Assembly (NCBI GenBank): GCA_014359685.1
Contig: JACIYY010000299.1
Coordinates: forward strand, 1-16,378
Source: Porphyrobacter sp.
GTDB lineage: Bacteria; Pseudomonadota; Alphaproteobacteria; Sphingomonadales; Sphingomonadaceae
Direction: 5' to 3'
DNA: 16,378 nt
The notes under the pieces are model-generated. The model did no database searches. It was not told where the DNA came from and saw only the letters and a program-made list of their open reading frames with translations. Every line of letters begins with the position of its first letter. Position 1 is the first letter of the stretch. Below are positions 1 through 10,529 of this stretch, piece after piece. The position numbers and the translations under genes were made by a program.

Positions 1-2
1 CG

Positions 3-173
3 CGAACTGCGCTGCATGAGGCGGAACGTTCAAACGAGCAACGCTCGTTGGCGACAGCAGTAGCAGCCACAAGCTTGGTCTGGCGCAGTGAAATGAGTCA
101 GACCGTGGATAACGCCACCGACTGCATCAAGCTTGTGCTCGATAAGAGTCTGATTCGAAACCATCCTGCGTGA
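3..173 (+). pseudogene. Possible 3' remnant of an unidentified gene, cut by the insertion sequence
   Basis: A plus-strand frame is open from the window edge to a TGA at 171-173, giving 57 residues. The translation is mixed polar and hydrophobic and ends in a helix-like stretch around VDNATDCIKLVLDK (about residues 36-49). The frame runs into the probable left end of the insertion sequence near 146, so its last 8-9 residues would come from the element. That pattern fits a gene truncated by insertion. I do not recognise the protein. The opposite strand is also open here, so chance cannot be excluded. A perfect 7-base hairpin (AACGAGC / GCTCGTT, 33-49) lies inside the frame. Confidence 0.25.
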
Positions 174-1042
174 TGTCATGATCTTGCGACCCGTCTGGCG
201 AACAGCTGGACGGAGGCGATGAACAGCCACGCGGTTGCCGAGGCGATGGTCTGCTCGAAGTCCTTGGCGAGGCGGCGGTTGCGATTGAGCCATGCCAATG
301 TTCGCTCCACGACCCAGCGGCGCGGATGAACGACGAAGCCTTTTGGGGGATCGGATCGTTTGATGATCGCGAGGGTCCATTTGCCGATCGGGCGCAGTGC
401 ATCCCTGAGCTTGTCGCCAGCATAACCGCCATCGGCGAAAAGGTGGCGCAGCCAAGGGAAGCGCTGGACGGTTTCGGCGAGCAGCAAGGGGGCGCCGTCC
501 CGGTCCTGGATGCAAGCGGTATGGACGAGCGCATGGACCAGATTGCCTTCGGTATCCGTGAGGATGTGGCGCTTGCGGCCCTTGATCTTCTTGCCCGCAT
601 CATAGCCCCGCGGTCCGCCGGATTCCGTTGTTTCGACGCTCTGGCTGTCGATCACTCCAGCACTGGGCGAAGCCTCGCGGCCATGCGCCTCGCGTAAGGC
701 CAATAGCAGCGCGTGATTGACAGTCTGCCACAGGCCGTTGTCTCGCCACAGGTCGAACCAGCGCCGCACCGTCGAGGCCGGCGGAAAGCACGGCGGCAGC
801 ATCCGCCAGGGCAGGCCACAACGAAGCAGGTAGAGGATCGCCTCGAGGATCCGCCGCATCGGCCACTTGCGCGGACGCCCGACCAACGAGGGCGGCGGGA
901 AGAACGGCTCCAGAACCGCCCATTCGGCATCGGTCAAATCGGTTGGCAAAGCCACCCCTGTTCGCGCATGAAGGGCGCGAGTGGTATCGGTCCACATCCT
1001 TGATCTTCCGGAAGTTTGTTACAAAACCCCTGAATCAACGAC
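146..1042 (-). mobile_element. IS5-family insertion sequence, ends only approximately placed
   Basis: The element is defined by one intact transposase gene on the minus strand. Its left end probably starts at GAGTCTGATTC (146-156). The reverse complement of 1032-1042 reads GTCGTTGATTC, so the two ends share TGATTC at the same distance from the edge, 7 of 11 positions in all. A second candidate for the right edge is 1078, where a 10-base inverted repeat closes (979-988 GAGTGGTATC with 1069-1078 GATACCACTC). No short target duplication is visible at either choice: TAA precedes 146 and AGG follows 1042. The length near 0.9 kb suits single-ORF IS5 members. The boundaries are inference. Confidence 0.6.
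176..997 (-). CDS. IS5-family DDE transposase
   Basis: This 273-residue protein has the layout of single-ORF IS5-family transposases (IS1031/IS427-like). An N-terminal DUF4096-type segment (LTDAEWAVLEPFFPP at about 21-35, then LRCGLPWRMLPP) is followed by the DDE nuclease domain. The probable catalytic residues are D117 in GVIDSQSV, D189 in LFADGGYAGDK and E231 in WVVERTLAWLNRNRRL, the last in the Y/R-E-R context usual for the family. It would cut and rejoin the element's ends during transposition. The ATG at 995-997 is preceded by a GGAAG about 7-8 bases upstream. The frame is unbroken with all three acidic residues present, so the enzyme is probably functional. It is the only gene of the element. 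Confidence 0.92.
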   Translation of the reverse strand: MWTDTTRALHARTGVALPTDLTDAEWAVLEPFFPPPSLVGRPRKWPMRRILEAILYLLRCGLPWRMLPPCFPPASTVRRWFDLWRDNGLWQTVNHALLLALREAHGREASPSAGVIDSQSVETTESGGPRGYDAGKKIKGRKRHILTDTEGNLVHALVHTACIQDRDGAPLLLAETVQRFPWLRHLFADGGYAGDKLRDALRPIGKWTLAIIKRSDPPKGFVVHPRRWVVERTLAWLNRNRRLAKDFEQTIASATAWLFIASVQLFARRVARS

Positions 1043-1384
1043 AGGCCAAGCCGTCAACCTAACCTGCTGATACCACTCACCTTGATTTCGGCGCAGACAC
1101 TAAGATACGAATATTCTACATTAGACTTGGAAGAATCCGAACAAGAATGGTGGCCCTGACCGGCGCTTTGCCAATAAATACAGATTCCATTCTGCCGCTA
1201 TGAAAGCGTTCATATGACGAGTTCCAACGGCTTGAATGAGCCACTACAGGTTTCGCGCAGTGGTGTGGCCCGGCCATTTGCGCGGGCACTCCGGCTTTTG
1301 GCTCAGGTGAACGGGGCTTCGTTCGCGGCATCTCCGTTGCCCAGCCTAAACGCGCCGCAGTAGAACCTTCTGGTCTACCGTCGC
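1043..1384. other. Intergenic stretch with no convincing gene, downstream of dnaE
   Basis: These 342 bases separate the insertion sequence from the 3' end of dnaE. Base composition drops visibly (for example 1085-1215 is AT-rich) compared with the roughly two-thirds GC of the neighbouring genes. A minus-strand frame begins with a GTG overlapping the dnaE stop codon and runs to 1116 (90 residues). Its translation is rich in R, S, P and H with no recognisable domain, so I do not call it. No hairpin followed by a T-run is evident as a dnaE terminator. It may be degraded or imported DNA. Confidence 0.5.
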
Positions 1385-4975
<3,591 letters not shown>

Positions 4976-4979
4976 CGCC

Positions 4980-4994
4980 CCGGACTAGGTCCGG
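4980..4994 (-). promoter_or_regulatory. Small inverted repeat just upstream of the dnaE start
   Basis: CCGGAC-TAG-GTCCGG forms a perfect 6-base-pair stem with a 3-base loop. It ends 4 bases before the dnaE ATG and covers the place where a ribosome binding site would lie. It could fold in the mRNA and lower translation, or be chance in GC-rich DNA. Confidence 0.25.
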
Positions 4995-5042
4995 CAGGCG
5001 CGTGAGGGAAGAGGCGCCGGCCCGTTTTCAACACAGCCGACG

Positions 5043-5318
5043 CTAGCCGGGAAAGTCGCTCCGCCCGGCCAGCGCCATGATCTCCGCTGCTTCCAGCCTG
5101 CGATCGCCGGCCTTCTGGATGACGTAGCGGACGCGCTCATCATCGGGCATGGCGGCCACCATCGCCACCATCTGCGCCAAGGTGCCGCGATGCAGCGCCT
5201 TCAGCCCATCGAACAGGCCCTGCCCGTCATCGGCCAGGTGAATCGAGGCGTGGTCGTCCCAATCGATGCGGTCCGAATGCGGCATCGCGGCGCGGATGGT
5301 GCTGGGGTGATCGGTCAT
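5043..5318 (-). CDS. Small conserved-looking protein of unknown function, upstream of dnaE
   Basis: The 91-residue product is acidic and soluble, with no signal peptide or membrane segment. I do not recognise a named domain. It reads as a genuine folded protein: a DRIDWDDHASIHLADDGQGLF segment (about 16-36), a helix rich in Ala and Met (LAQMVAMVAAM), then DERVRYVIQKAGDRRLEAAEIMAL. The start chosen is the ATG at 5316-5318, which has a strong AGGAGAG about 5 bases upstream. The open frame continues further upstream, but that sequence is low-quality arginine/serine-rich translation. The stop is 67 bases before dnaE on the same strand, so the two may be co-transcribed. Similar short proteins are, to my recollection, annotated as hypothetical in sphingomonads. 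Confidence 0.75.
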   Translation of the reverse strand: MTDHPSTIRAAMPHSDRIDWDDHASIHLADDGQGLFDGLKALHRGTLAQMVAMVAAMPDDERVRYVIQKAGDRRLEAAEIMALAGRSDFPG

Positions 5319-5455
5319 CGAACTCTCCTGTTGCCAAGCGAACGGTCGGGGCGGCGCGAGGTTTCTGGCCAAGCCGCGCGTGCATCGCCCGGTGCGTGCG
5401 GCGGGGACTGCTGGGTGCCGATCAGGTGTCCGGTCGCGGCGGCCTCGATGCCGGA

Positions 5456-5471
5456 GGCCGGTCTGCCGGCC
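5456..5471. repeat. Perfect inverted repeat in a divergent intergenic region
   Basis: GGCCGG-TCTG-CCGGCC gives a 6-base-pair stem and 4-base loop between the divergent small gene (5043-5318) and the monooxygenase-fold gene (5548 onward). The 229-base gap must hold promoters for both directions, but I see no clear -35/-10 pair. The repeat could be an operator or chance. Confidence 0.2.
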
Positions 5472-5547
5472 CGTGTTGCCCCATGACCCGACTGTCGCGG
5501 AGCCGGCCGATCGCCTATGCCGACCCCGGCGCAGCAAGGAGGCAGCG

Positions 5548-5862
5548 ATGTATATTGCCATGAACCGGTTCAGGATCGTGAGGGGCGAGGAGCAGGCGTT
5601 CGAGGAGGTCTGGCGCAGCCGCGAGACCCACCTGGCCGAGGTGGCGGGCTTCCGCGATTTCAAGCTGCTGCGCGGGCCGGAGCGCGAGGACCATACGCTG
5701 TATGCCTCGCATACCGAGTGGGACAGCGAGGCGGCGTTCCTCGACTGGACCCGGTCGGAGGCGTTCCGGCTGGCGCACCGCAATGCCGGCGACAACCGCC
5801 CGCTCTATCTGGGCCACCCGGAGTTCGAAGGCTTTGCGGTGGTGCTCGCCTCCACCGATTGA
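5548..5862 (+). CDS. Antibiotic biosynthesis monooxygenase (ABM) fold protein, HmoA/IsdG-like
   Basis: The 104-residue protein matches the ferredoxin-like ABM fold: first strand YIAMNRFRIVRGEEQAFEEVW (split about residues 2-22), the R-E-T-H-L helix, GFRDFKLLRGP, then YASHTEWDSEAAFLDWTRSEAFRLAH. This pattern is found in small heme-degrading monooxygenases (HmoA, IsdG/IsdI) and in related quinol monooxygenases and stress proteins. The SEAF-RLAHRNA region has a histidine where heme ligands sit in some relatives, but the catalytic set cannot be confirmed by eye. The ATG at 5548 is preceded by AAGGAGG at 5536-5542, an excellent site. The tonB receptor gene starts 106 bases downstream with its own regulatory signal between, so co-transcription is uncertain. 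Heme oxygenase activity is a possibility, not a claim. Confidence 0.8.
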   Translation: MYIAMNRFRIVRGEEQAFEEVWRSRETHLAEVAGFRDFKLLRGPEREDHTLYASHTEWDSEAAFLDWTRSEAFRLAHRNAGDNRPLYLGHPEFEGFAVVLASTD

Positions 5863-5872
5863 CCGGGGTGCC

Positions 5873-5887
5873 ACAGCGGAACGCTGT
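5873..5887 (+). repeat. Small hairpin after the ABM gene
   Basis: ACAGCG-GAA-CGCTGT is a perfect 6-base-pair stem with a 3-base loop, 11 bases after the ABM stop codon. No T-run follows, so it is at best a weak terminator. Its right arm overlaps the first half of the Pho-box-like repeat. Confidence 0.35.
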
Positions 5888-5901
5888 CACCGAACCGTCA
5901 C
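5884..5901 (+). promoter_or_regulatory. Pho box (probable PhoB binding site)
   Basis: CTGTCAC-CGAA-CCGTCAC is two 7-base direct repeats separated by 4 bases, the spacing of the PhoB site (consensus CTGTCAT, 4 bases, CTGTCAT/C). The first repeat matches 6 of 7 consensus bases and the second 5-6 of 7. In PhoB-controlled promoters this site replaces the -35 element. A weak -10 candidate, GTTAAA (5917-5922), lies downstream. The site is 67 bases before the receptor ATG, and the next gene encodes a PhoD-type phosphatase, a classic Pho regulon member. That context is what raises the call above chance. Direct PhoB binding is inferred. Confidence 0.65.
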
Positions 5902-5940
5902 AGCGCTGCCTTCAGCGTTAAACACATCGCGCCGAGGGCT

Positions 5941-5960
5941 CCCCCCGCACAACAGGGGGG
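5941..5960 (+). promoter_or_regulatory. C6/G6 hairpin sequestering the receptor's ribosome binding site
   Basis: CCCCCC (5941-5946) and GGGGGG (5955-5960) can pair with an 8-base GCACAACA loop. The G-run with its preceding A is the only Shine-Dalgarno-like sequence before the receptor ATG at 5969, 8 bases away. In the folded mRNA it would be masked. This may limit or condition translation, for instance through a small RNA, a protein or temperature. The fold is seen in the sequence; the regulatory role is inferred. Confidence 0.45.
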
Positions 5961-5968
5961 TTACACAG

Positions 5969-8341
5969 ATGCGGAATTGGGTTGGAACGAGCATGCTGGC
6001 GATCGGCGGCAGCGCCATCGCGCTGGCGAGCGCGGCGGCGGCGCAGGACAGGGCTGCGGAGGGGCTCGATGGCGAGCTGCCAATGGACAGCATCGTCGTG
6101 ACCGGCGTGCCCGCGACCTACACCAACAATGCGGTGACCGAGCCGATGGCGCTCCAGCAGACGCCGATCACCAGCCCGCTGGCGCAGATCGACAACCTGC
6201 CCGGCGTCAACGTGCAGGAAGGCGATACGTTCGGCTTCGACGACTGGTCCACCAGCGTTTCGATCCGCGGCTTCCAGACCAATCTGGGCACCCAGGAAAT
6301 CGGCATGACCATTGACGGGCTGCCCAATGGCGGCTCCAACTATGGCGGCGGGGCCAAGGCCAACCGCTACATCGATACGATGAATATCGGCGGGGTGGCG
6401 GTCAGCCAGGGCACCGCCGACATCGGATCGCTGTCGAACGAGGCGCTGGGCGGCACGATCAATTTCATGACCAGCGACCCGCTGCGCGAGCGGCGGATCC
6501 GCTTTTCCGCCAGCGCCGGCGAGTTCGACGCGCTGCGCTTCTACACCCGTTACGACACCGGCGACCTTGGCGGGGTCCGGGCGTGGATCTCGGCCTCTCA
6601 CCAGGAGGCGACCGACCATGTCACCGAGACCGCGCAGAACCAGCGCGACCATCTGGCCGCCAAGTTCGTGACCGACGGGCCGGTGCGGCTGACCGGCTAT
6701 GCCAGCTACGACGACACGCACGAAGACAATTACGACCAAGTCTACAGCGCCGAGCAGTTCGCGCAGAACCCCGACAGCGACGGGCTGACCGGTGAGTGGG
6801 TGGGCATTCCCTATATCGATCAGGTCTATCGCCGCGCCTGGTCGACGCTGCGAGAGAACGTGTTCACCTATCTGAAGGCCGAAGCCGATCTGGGATCGCT
6901 GGCGCTGAACGGGGCCGGCTATTACCACCACAATCATGGCCGCGGCGACTGGGTGCCGCCCTATATCGTCGATGTGACCGACGATGGCGCCGGCAACCCC
7001 GAAAGCGAGCTGGTCGGCAACGGGACGGTCGATGGCGGCGCGCCGCGCGGGCAGATCTATTATGTCGATGGCAGCGGCCGGGCGCTGGCGCCCTTCGCCG
7101 GCTGCACAGCCTCGCTGACCTTCCCCTATGGCGGCACCAGCTTCGGCGGCTATGACCCGGCCTGCTATCCGGCGGGCGCGGTGCCCGTGCAATCCTATCG
7201 CCACACCCATTACGACCGCGACCGCTATGGCGTCACCGCCGATGGCGCTTGGACCGCCGACCTCAGCGCCACCGTTACCAACACGCTGCGCGCGGGCCTG
7301 TGGTACGAAGATGGCGAGCGGAGCGAATGGCGCAACTGGCACCAGCTGGTCGATGCCCGCGTCGGACCCGATTTCGAGAACACGCCCTACTGGACCCAGT
7401 ACAGCCGCGAATTTCCGCAGAGCACCTTCAAATGGTGGGTGGAAGACCAGGTCGCGTTCGGCCCGCTGACCGTGACCGGCGGGATCAAGCAGTTCCAGAA
7501 CGATATCGAGCGCAACGACGTGTTCGGCCAGTCCGCCTCCACATCGCTCGACACCAAGTCCGACGTGCTGCTGTCGGGCGGCGTGCGGTTCGATCTGACG
7601 CGCGACCTGCAGCTGTTCGGCGGCTATGCCGAGAACTACCGCGCGCTGACCGACGCGGTGCTGGAAAACCCGGCCGCCGACTTCTCCGAGCTGGAGCCCG
7701 AAACTTCCGAGAACTGGGAGGGCGGCGTGCGGTTCAACAACGGGCTGGTGCAGGCCTCCGCCACCTATTTCAACACCGTGTTCGACAACCGGGTGGTGTT
7801 CATCGGCCCCGGCACCGCGGCCGGGCAGGATTACCTGGGCGGCGAGAACGGCACCTATTTCAATGTCGGCGGCATCGATTCCGAAGGGGTCGAGCTGCTG
7901 CTCGCCGCCCGGCTGACGGACACGGTGTCGGTCTATGGCTCCTACACCCATATCGATGCGACCTATCGCGGCAGCGGCGACACCAGCGGGGACGAAGCGC
8001 TGAACCTGACCCCCGGCAACCGCGTCGCCGGGATCCCCAAGAACATGCTGGTCGCATCGGCCGATTACGACGACGATCGGCTGCGCGCCGGCCTGTCGGC
8101 CAAGATGACCGGCGAGCGCTGGGTCGATGCTGCCAACACCTTCCTGGCCGACGATTACGTCACGCTCGACGCCTATGTCGGCGTGCGCGGGGAGGCCATC
8201 GGCGAGCTGCTGCGGGGGATCGACCTCAGCCTGGTGGTCAATAACCTGCTCGACGAGGACCATATCGCCGGCATCAGCGGCAATGCGGCATGGATCGGCG
8301 CACCGCGCACGGTGGTCGCCACCGCGACGCTCGATTTCTGA
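5969..8341 (+). CDS. TonB-dependent outer membrane receptor, probably phosphate-regulated
   Basis: The 790-residue protein is an outer membrane active transporter of the TonB-dependent receptor class. A signal peptide covers about residues 1-25 (hydrophobic core, cleavage near ASAAAA-QD). A TonB box, DSIVVTG, is at 40-46. The plug follows (about 55-180) with VSIRGFQT and IGMTIDGLP. The rest is a beta barrel ending in TATLDF, with the terminal Phe expected of barrels recognised by the BAM complex. The ATG at 5969 is chosen because the signal peptide begins there; the open frame extends upstream but overlaps the ABM gene. The FRAP/NPNL heme-receptor motif is not intact (YRALTD), so heme is not supported as substrate. 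The Pho box upstream and phoD 33 bases downstream point to a phosphorylated ligand. The exact substrate cannot be read from sequence. Confidence 0.93.
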   Translation: MRNWVGTSMLAIGGSAIALASAAAAQDRAAEGLDGELPMDSIVVTGVPATYTNNAVTEPMALQQTPITSPLAQIDNLPGVNVQEGDTFGFDDWSTSVSIRGFQTNLGTQEIGMTIDGLPNGGSNYGGGAKANRYIDTMNIGGVAVSQGTADIGSLSNEALGGTINFMTSDPLRERRIRFSASAGEFDALRFYTRYDTGDLGGVRAWISASHQEATDHVTETAQNQRDHLAAKFVTDGPVRLTGYASYDDTHEDNYDQVYSAEQFAQNPDSDGLTGEWVGIPYIDQVYRRAWSTLRENVFTYLKAEADLGSLALNGAGYYHHNHGRGDWVPPYIVDVTDDGAGNPESELVGNGTVDGGAPRGQIYYVDGSGRALAPFAGCTASLTFPYGGTSFGGYDPACYPAGAVPVQSYRHTHYDRDRYGVTADGAWTADLSATVTNTLRAGLWYEDGERSEWRNWHQLVDARVGPDFENTPYWTQYSREFPQSTFKWWVEDQVAFGPLTVTGGIKQFQNDIERNDVFGQSASTSLDTKSDVLLSGGVRFDLTRDLQLFGGYAENYRALTDAVLENPAADFSELEPETSENWEGGVRFNNGLVQASATYFNTVFDNRVVFIGPGTAAGQDYLGGENGTYFNVGGIDSEGVELLLAARLTDTVSVYGSYTHIDATYRGSGDTSGDEALNLTPGNRVAGIPKNMLVASADYDDDRLRAGLSAKMTGERWVDAANTFLADDYVTLDAYVGVRGEAIGELLRGIDLSLVVNNLLDEDHIAGISGNAAWIGAPRTVVATATLDF

Positions 8342-8374
8342 TCGGCGGGCGCGGACATGAAGGAAGGCGACGCG

Positions 8375-10108
8375 ATGATCACATTCCGGCCACGGGGGAT
8401 GCCGGTCAGCCGGCGCGGCGCGATCGCCGGCCTTGCCGGGGGCGCCGCGCTGGCGGCGCTGCCCGGCCGGGCGCGGGCGGCGGCGGAGCAGGCGGACCCG
8501 GTGTTCCGCCACGGCGTCGCCAGCGGCGATCCCGACGCCACCGGGGTGGTGCTGTGGACGCGCGTCACCCTTGAGGAGCCGGGCGAGCGGCGGGGCGAGA
8601 TCGAGCTGGTCTGCGAGCTGGCGCACGATTCCGATTTCGCGCGCGTGTTCCGCCGCATCCCGACCACCACTGGGCCGGAGCAGGATTACACCGCAAAGCT
8701 GCTGGCCGAGGGGCTGGAGCCGGGCGCCACCCTCTATTACCGTTTCCGCGTTGGCGAGGCGGTATCCCCGGTGGGCCGCGCCCGCACGCTGCCGCAGGGG
8801 CCGCTCGACCGGCTCGGCATCGCGCTCGCCTCGTGCTCCAACTACGCGTTCGGCTTCTTCAACGCCTATGACGCGATCGCCGCCGATGCGGGGGTCGATT
8901 TCGTGCTCCACACCGGCGATTACATCTACGAATACGGCCATGACGGCTGGGGCGACGATGTCGCGGCCACGATCGGGCGGCGCCACGATCCGGCGCACGA
9001 GATCGTCACGCTGGCCGATTACCGGCGGCGCCACGCCCAATACAAGACCGATGCCGGCAGCCGGGCGATGCACGCCGCGCACACGCTGCTGGCCTGCTGG
9101 GACGATCACGAAAGCGCCAACAATCCGTGGACCGGCGGCGCGCAGAACCACCAGCCGGACACCGAAGGTGATTGGGCGACGCGCCGCGCCGCCTCGATCC
9201 GCGCCTATTACGAGTGGATGCCGCTGCGCGAGCCGCAGCCGGGGCGCAGCCGCGCGCAATTGTGGCGCGGCTACAGCTTCGGCGACCTCGCGACGCTGTT
9301 CACGCTGGAGACGCGCCACACCGCGCGGGCCGAGCAGATCGACTACCTCGCCTGGGCGCCGCGCCTGACCGACGCCGCCGCGGTCGCGCGCTTCCGCGAG
9401 GAGGTGCTGGGGGCACCGGGCCGGGCGATGGTCTCGCCCGAGCTGGAGGCGGACCTGGCCGCCGCTTTGAGCGAATCGAAGCGGCTGGCGCAGCCGTGGC
9501 GGCTGATCGGCAATGCCATTCCCATCGCCCGCGTCGACGTGCCCGACGTGGTGGGCCTGGGCCTGATGCCCGATCCCTTCGCCGCCGCGACGGCGGGCGA
9601 TCCGCCCTTCACCGGCGACACGCTGCAGGCCGCGCAGGCGCTGGCGTGGAAGGGCCGCTGGGGCCTGCCGTTCTATCCCGACACCTGGGACGGCTATCCG
9701 TGGGCGCGCGAGCGGCTCTACGACCTGTCGCGCAGCGCGGGCGCCGCAGACCTGATCTTCCTGACCGGTGACAGCCACAGCTTCTGGGCCAACAGCCTGA
9801 AGGACGCAGCCGGACGTCCGGCGGGGCTTGAGCTGGGCACGGCCGGCATCACCTCGCCCGGCGATTTCATGGCCAGCGGCTTCGGCCCCGACCTGTCGCG
9901 CCGGCTGGATGCCGCCTTCATCGAGCATGTGCCGGAGGTTCACTGGACCGACAACATGCACCAGGGCTATGTCCGGCTCGACCTGACGCATGCCAGCGGC
10001 CGGGCGAGCTTCATCGCGGTCGACCGGGTGCTGTCACCCCATTACGCAGCCTCGATCGTGCAGCGCTTCGGGATCGAGCGGGTGGACGGGGCGTTGGTCT
10101 TCGCCTGA
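8375..10108 (+). CDS. phoD: PhoD-family alkaline phosphatase/phosphodiesterase, Tat-exported
   Basis: The 577-residue product hydrolyses phosphate mono- or diesters outside the cytoplasm. A Tat signal is present: SRRGAIAGL with the twin Arg at about 13-14, then a hydrophobic stretch and a PGRARAAA cleavage region. A PhoD N-terminal domain (FRHGVASGDPDATGVVLWTRV) precedes the metallophosphatase domain. Metal and phosphate ligands lie in ASCSNY (about 152-157), HTGDYIYEY (179-187), WDDHESANN (242-250) and TGDSHSFWAN (464-473). The ATG at 8375 is preferred because AAGGAAGG lies 7 bases upstream; an earlier ATG at 8357 has no such site, and one at 8399 would still keep the Tat motif. It follows the receptor by 33 bases and is almost certainly in the same transcript under the Pho box. 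Known PhoD enzymes use Fe and Ca. Confidence 0.93.
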   Translation: MITFRPRGMPVSRRGAIAGLAGGAALAALPGRARAAAEQADPVFRHGVASGDPDATGVVLWTRVTLEEPGERRGEIELVCELAHDSDFARVFRRIPTTTGPEQDYTAKLLAEGLEPGATLYYRFRVGEAVSPVGRARTLPQGPLDRLGIALASCSNYAFGFFNAYDAIAADAGVDFVLHTGDYIYEYGHDGWGDDVAATIGRRHDPAHEIVTLADYRRRHAQYKTDAGSRAMHAAHTLLACWDDHESANNPWTGGAQNHQPDTEGDWATRRAASIRAYYEWMPLREPQPGRSRAQLWRGYSFGDLATLFTLETRHTARAEQIDYLAWAPRLTDAAAVARFREEVLGAPGRAMVSPELEADLAAALSESKRLAQPWRLIGNAIPIARVDVPDVVGLGLMPDPFAAATAGDPPFTGDTLQAAQALAWKGRWGLPFYPDTWDGYPWARERLYDLSRSAGAADLIFLTGDSHSFWANSLKDAAGRPAGLELGTAGITSPGDFMASGFGPDLSRRLDAAFIEHVPEVHWTDNMHQGYVRLDLTHASGRASFIAVDRVLSPHYAASIVQRFGIERVDGALVFA

Positions 10109-10133
10109 GCGCGAGGGGCGGCTGGCGCCTGCC

Positions 10134-10517
10134 CTAACCGTTCGCCAGCCGCTCCAACAGCTGCGCGACATCGGCCACCGCATAGGGCTTGGGCAGGGCC
10201 GGCACCTCGCCGAAGCGATCGCCGAAATCGAGCGCGCCGTAGCCGCTGGCGAAGGCAAAGGGGATGCGGCGCGCCTGCAGCGCCTCGGCCGCGGGCAGGC
10301 TTGTATCGGTGGTCAGGTTGAGGTCGAGGATCGCACAGTCGAAGCCGCCTTCCGAAATCGCCGCGAGCGCCGCATCGAGAGTCGGCACGCTGGCGGCGAC
10401 CGCATGGCCAAGCTGGTCAAGCATATCCTCCAGCATCATCGCCACCAGCAGCTCGTCCTCGACCAGCAGGACGCGCAGCTTGCGCGGGGCGGCGTGGCTG
10501 GCGGGGGATGCCGACAT
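10134..10517 (-). CDS. Single-domain response regulator (CheY-like receiver)
   Basis: All 127 residues are accounted for by one receiver domain with no output domain. The acidic pocket is E20-D21 in LLVEDE, the phospho-acceptor D65 in AILDLNL, the switch Ser S91 in FAFASGYG, and the conserved Lys K110 in LPKPY. The PFAFASGYG segment resembles the FATGUY-type receivers of alphaproteobacteria, with Ser in place of Thr, which suggests signalling by protein contact rather than DNA binding. The ATG at 10515-10517 lies 12 bases after the rimM stop, and a TAGGAG overlaps that stop, so translation is probably coupled to rimM. The partner kinase is not in the window. It converges on phoD with 25 bases between. 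Confidence 0.9.
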   Translation of the reverse strand: MSASPASHAAPRKLRVLLVEDELLVAMMLEDMLDQLGHAVAASVPTLDAALAAISEGGFDCAILDLNLTTDTSLPAAEALQARRIPFAFASGYGALDFGDRFGEVPALPKPYAVADVAQLLERLANG

Positions 10518-10529
10518 GATCCGCAGCTC

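Noticed and set aside
5969..8341. The receptor as a heme transporter, because of the adjacent ABM gene
   Set aside because: The FRAP and NPNL motifs of heme receptors are not intact, and the immediate upstream signal and downstream gene point to phosphate.
5918..9991. A 1357-codon open frame antisense to the receptor and phoD
   Set aside because: Its translation is a low-complexity mix of R, A, G, V and H without domains, and the opposite strand holds two clear genes. Long antisense frames are expected in GC-rich DNA with strong third-position GC bias.
10109..10133. A terminator in the 25 bases between phoD and the receiver gene
   Set aside because: A bulged GGGC-GGC/GCCTGCCC stem can be drawn, but there is no T-run on either strand.
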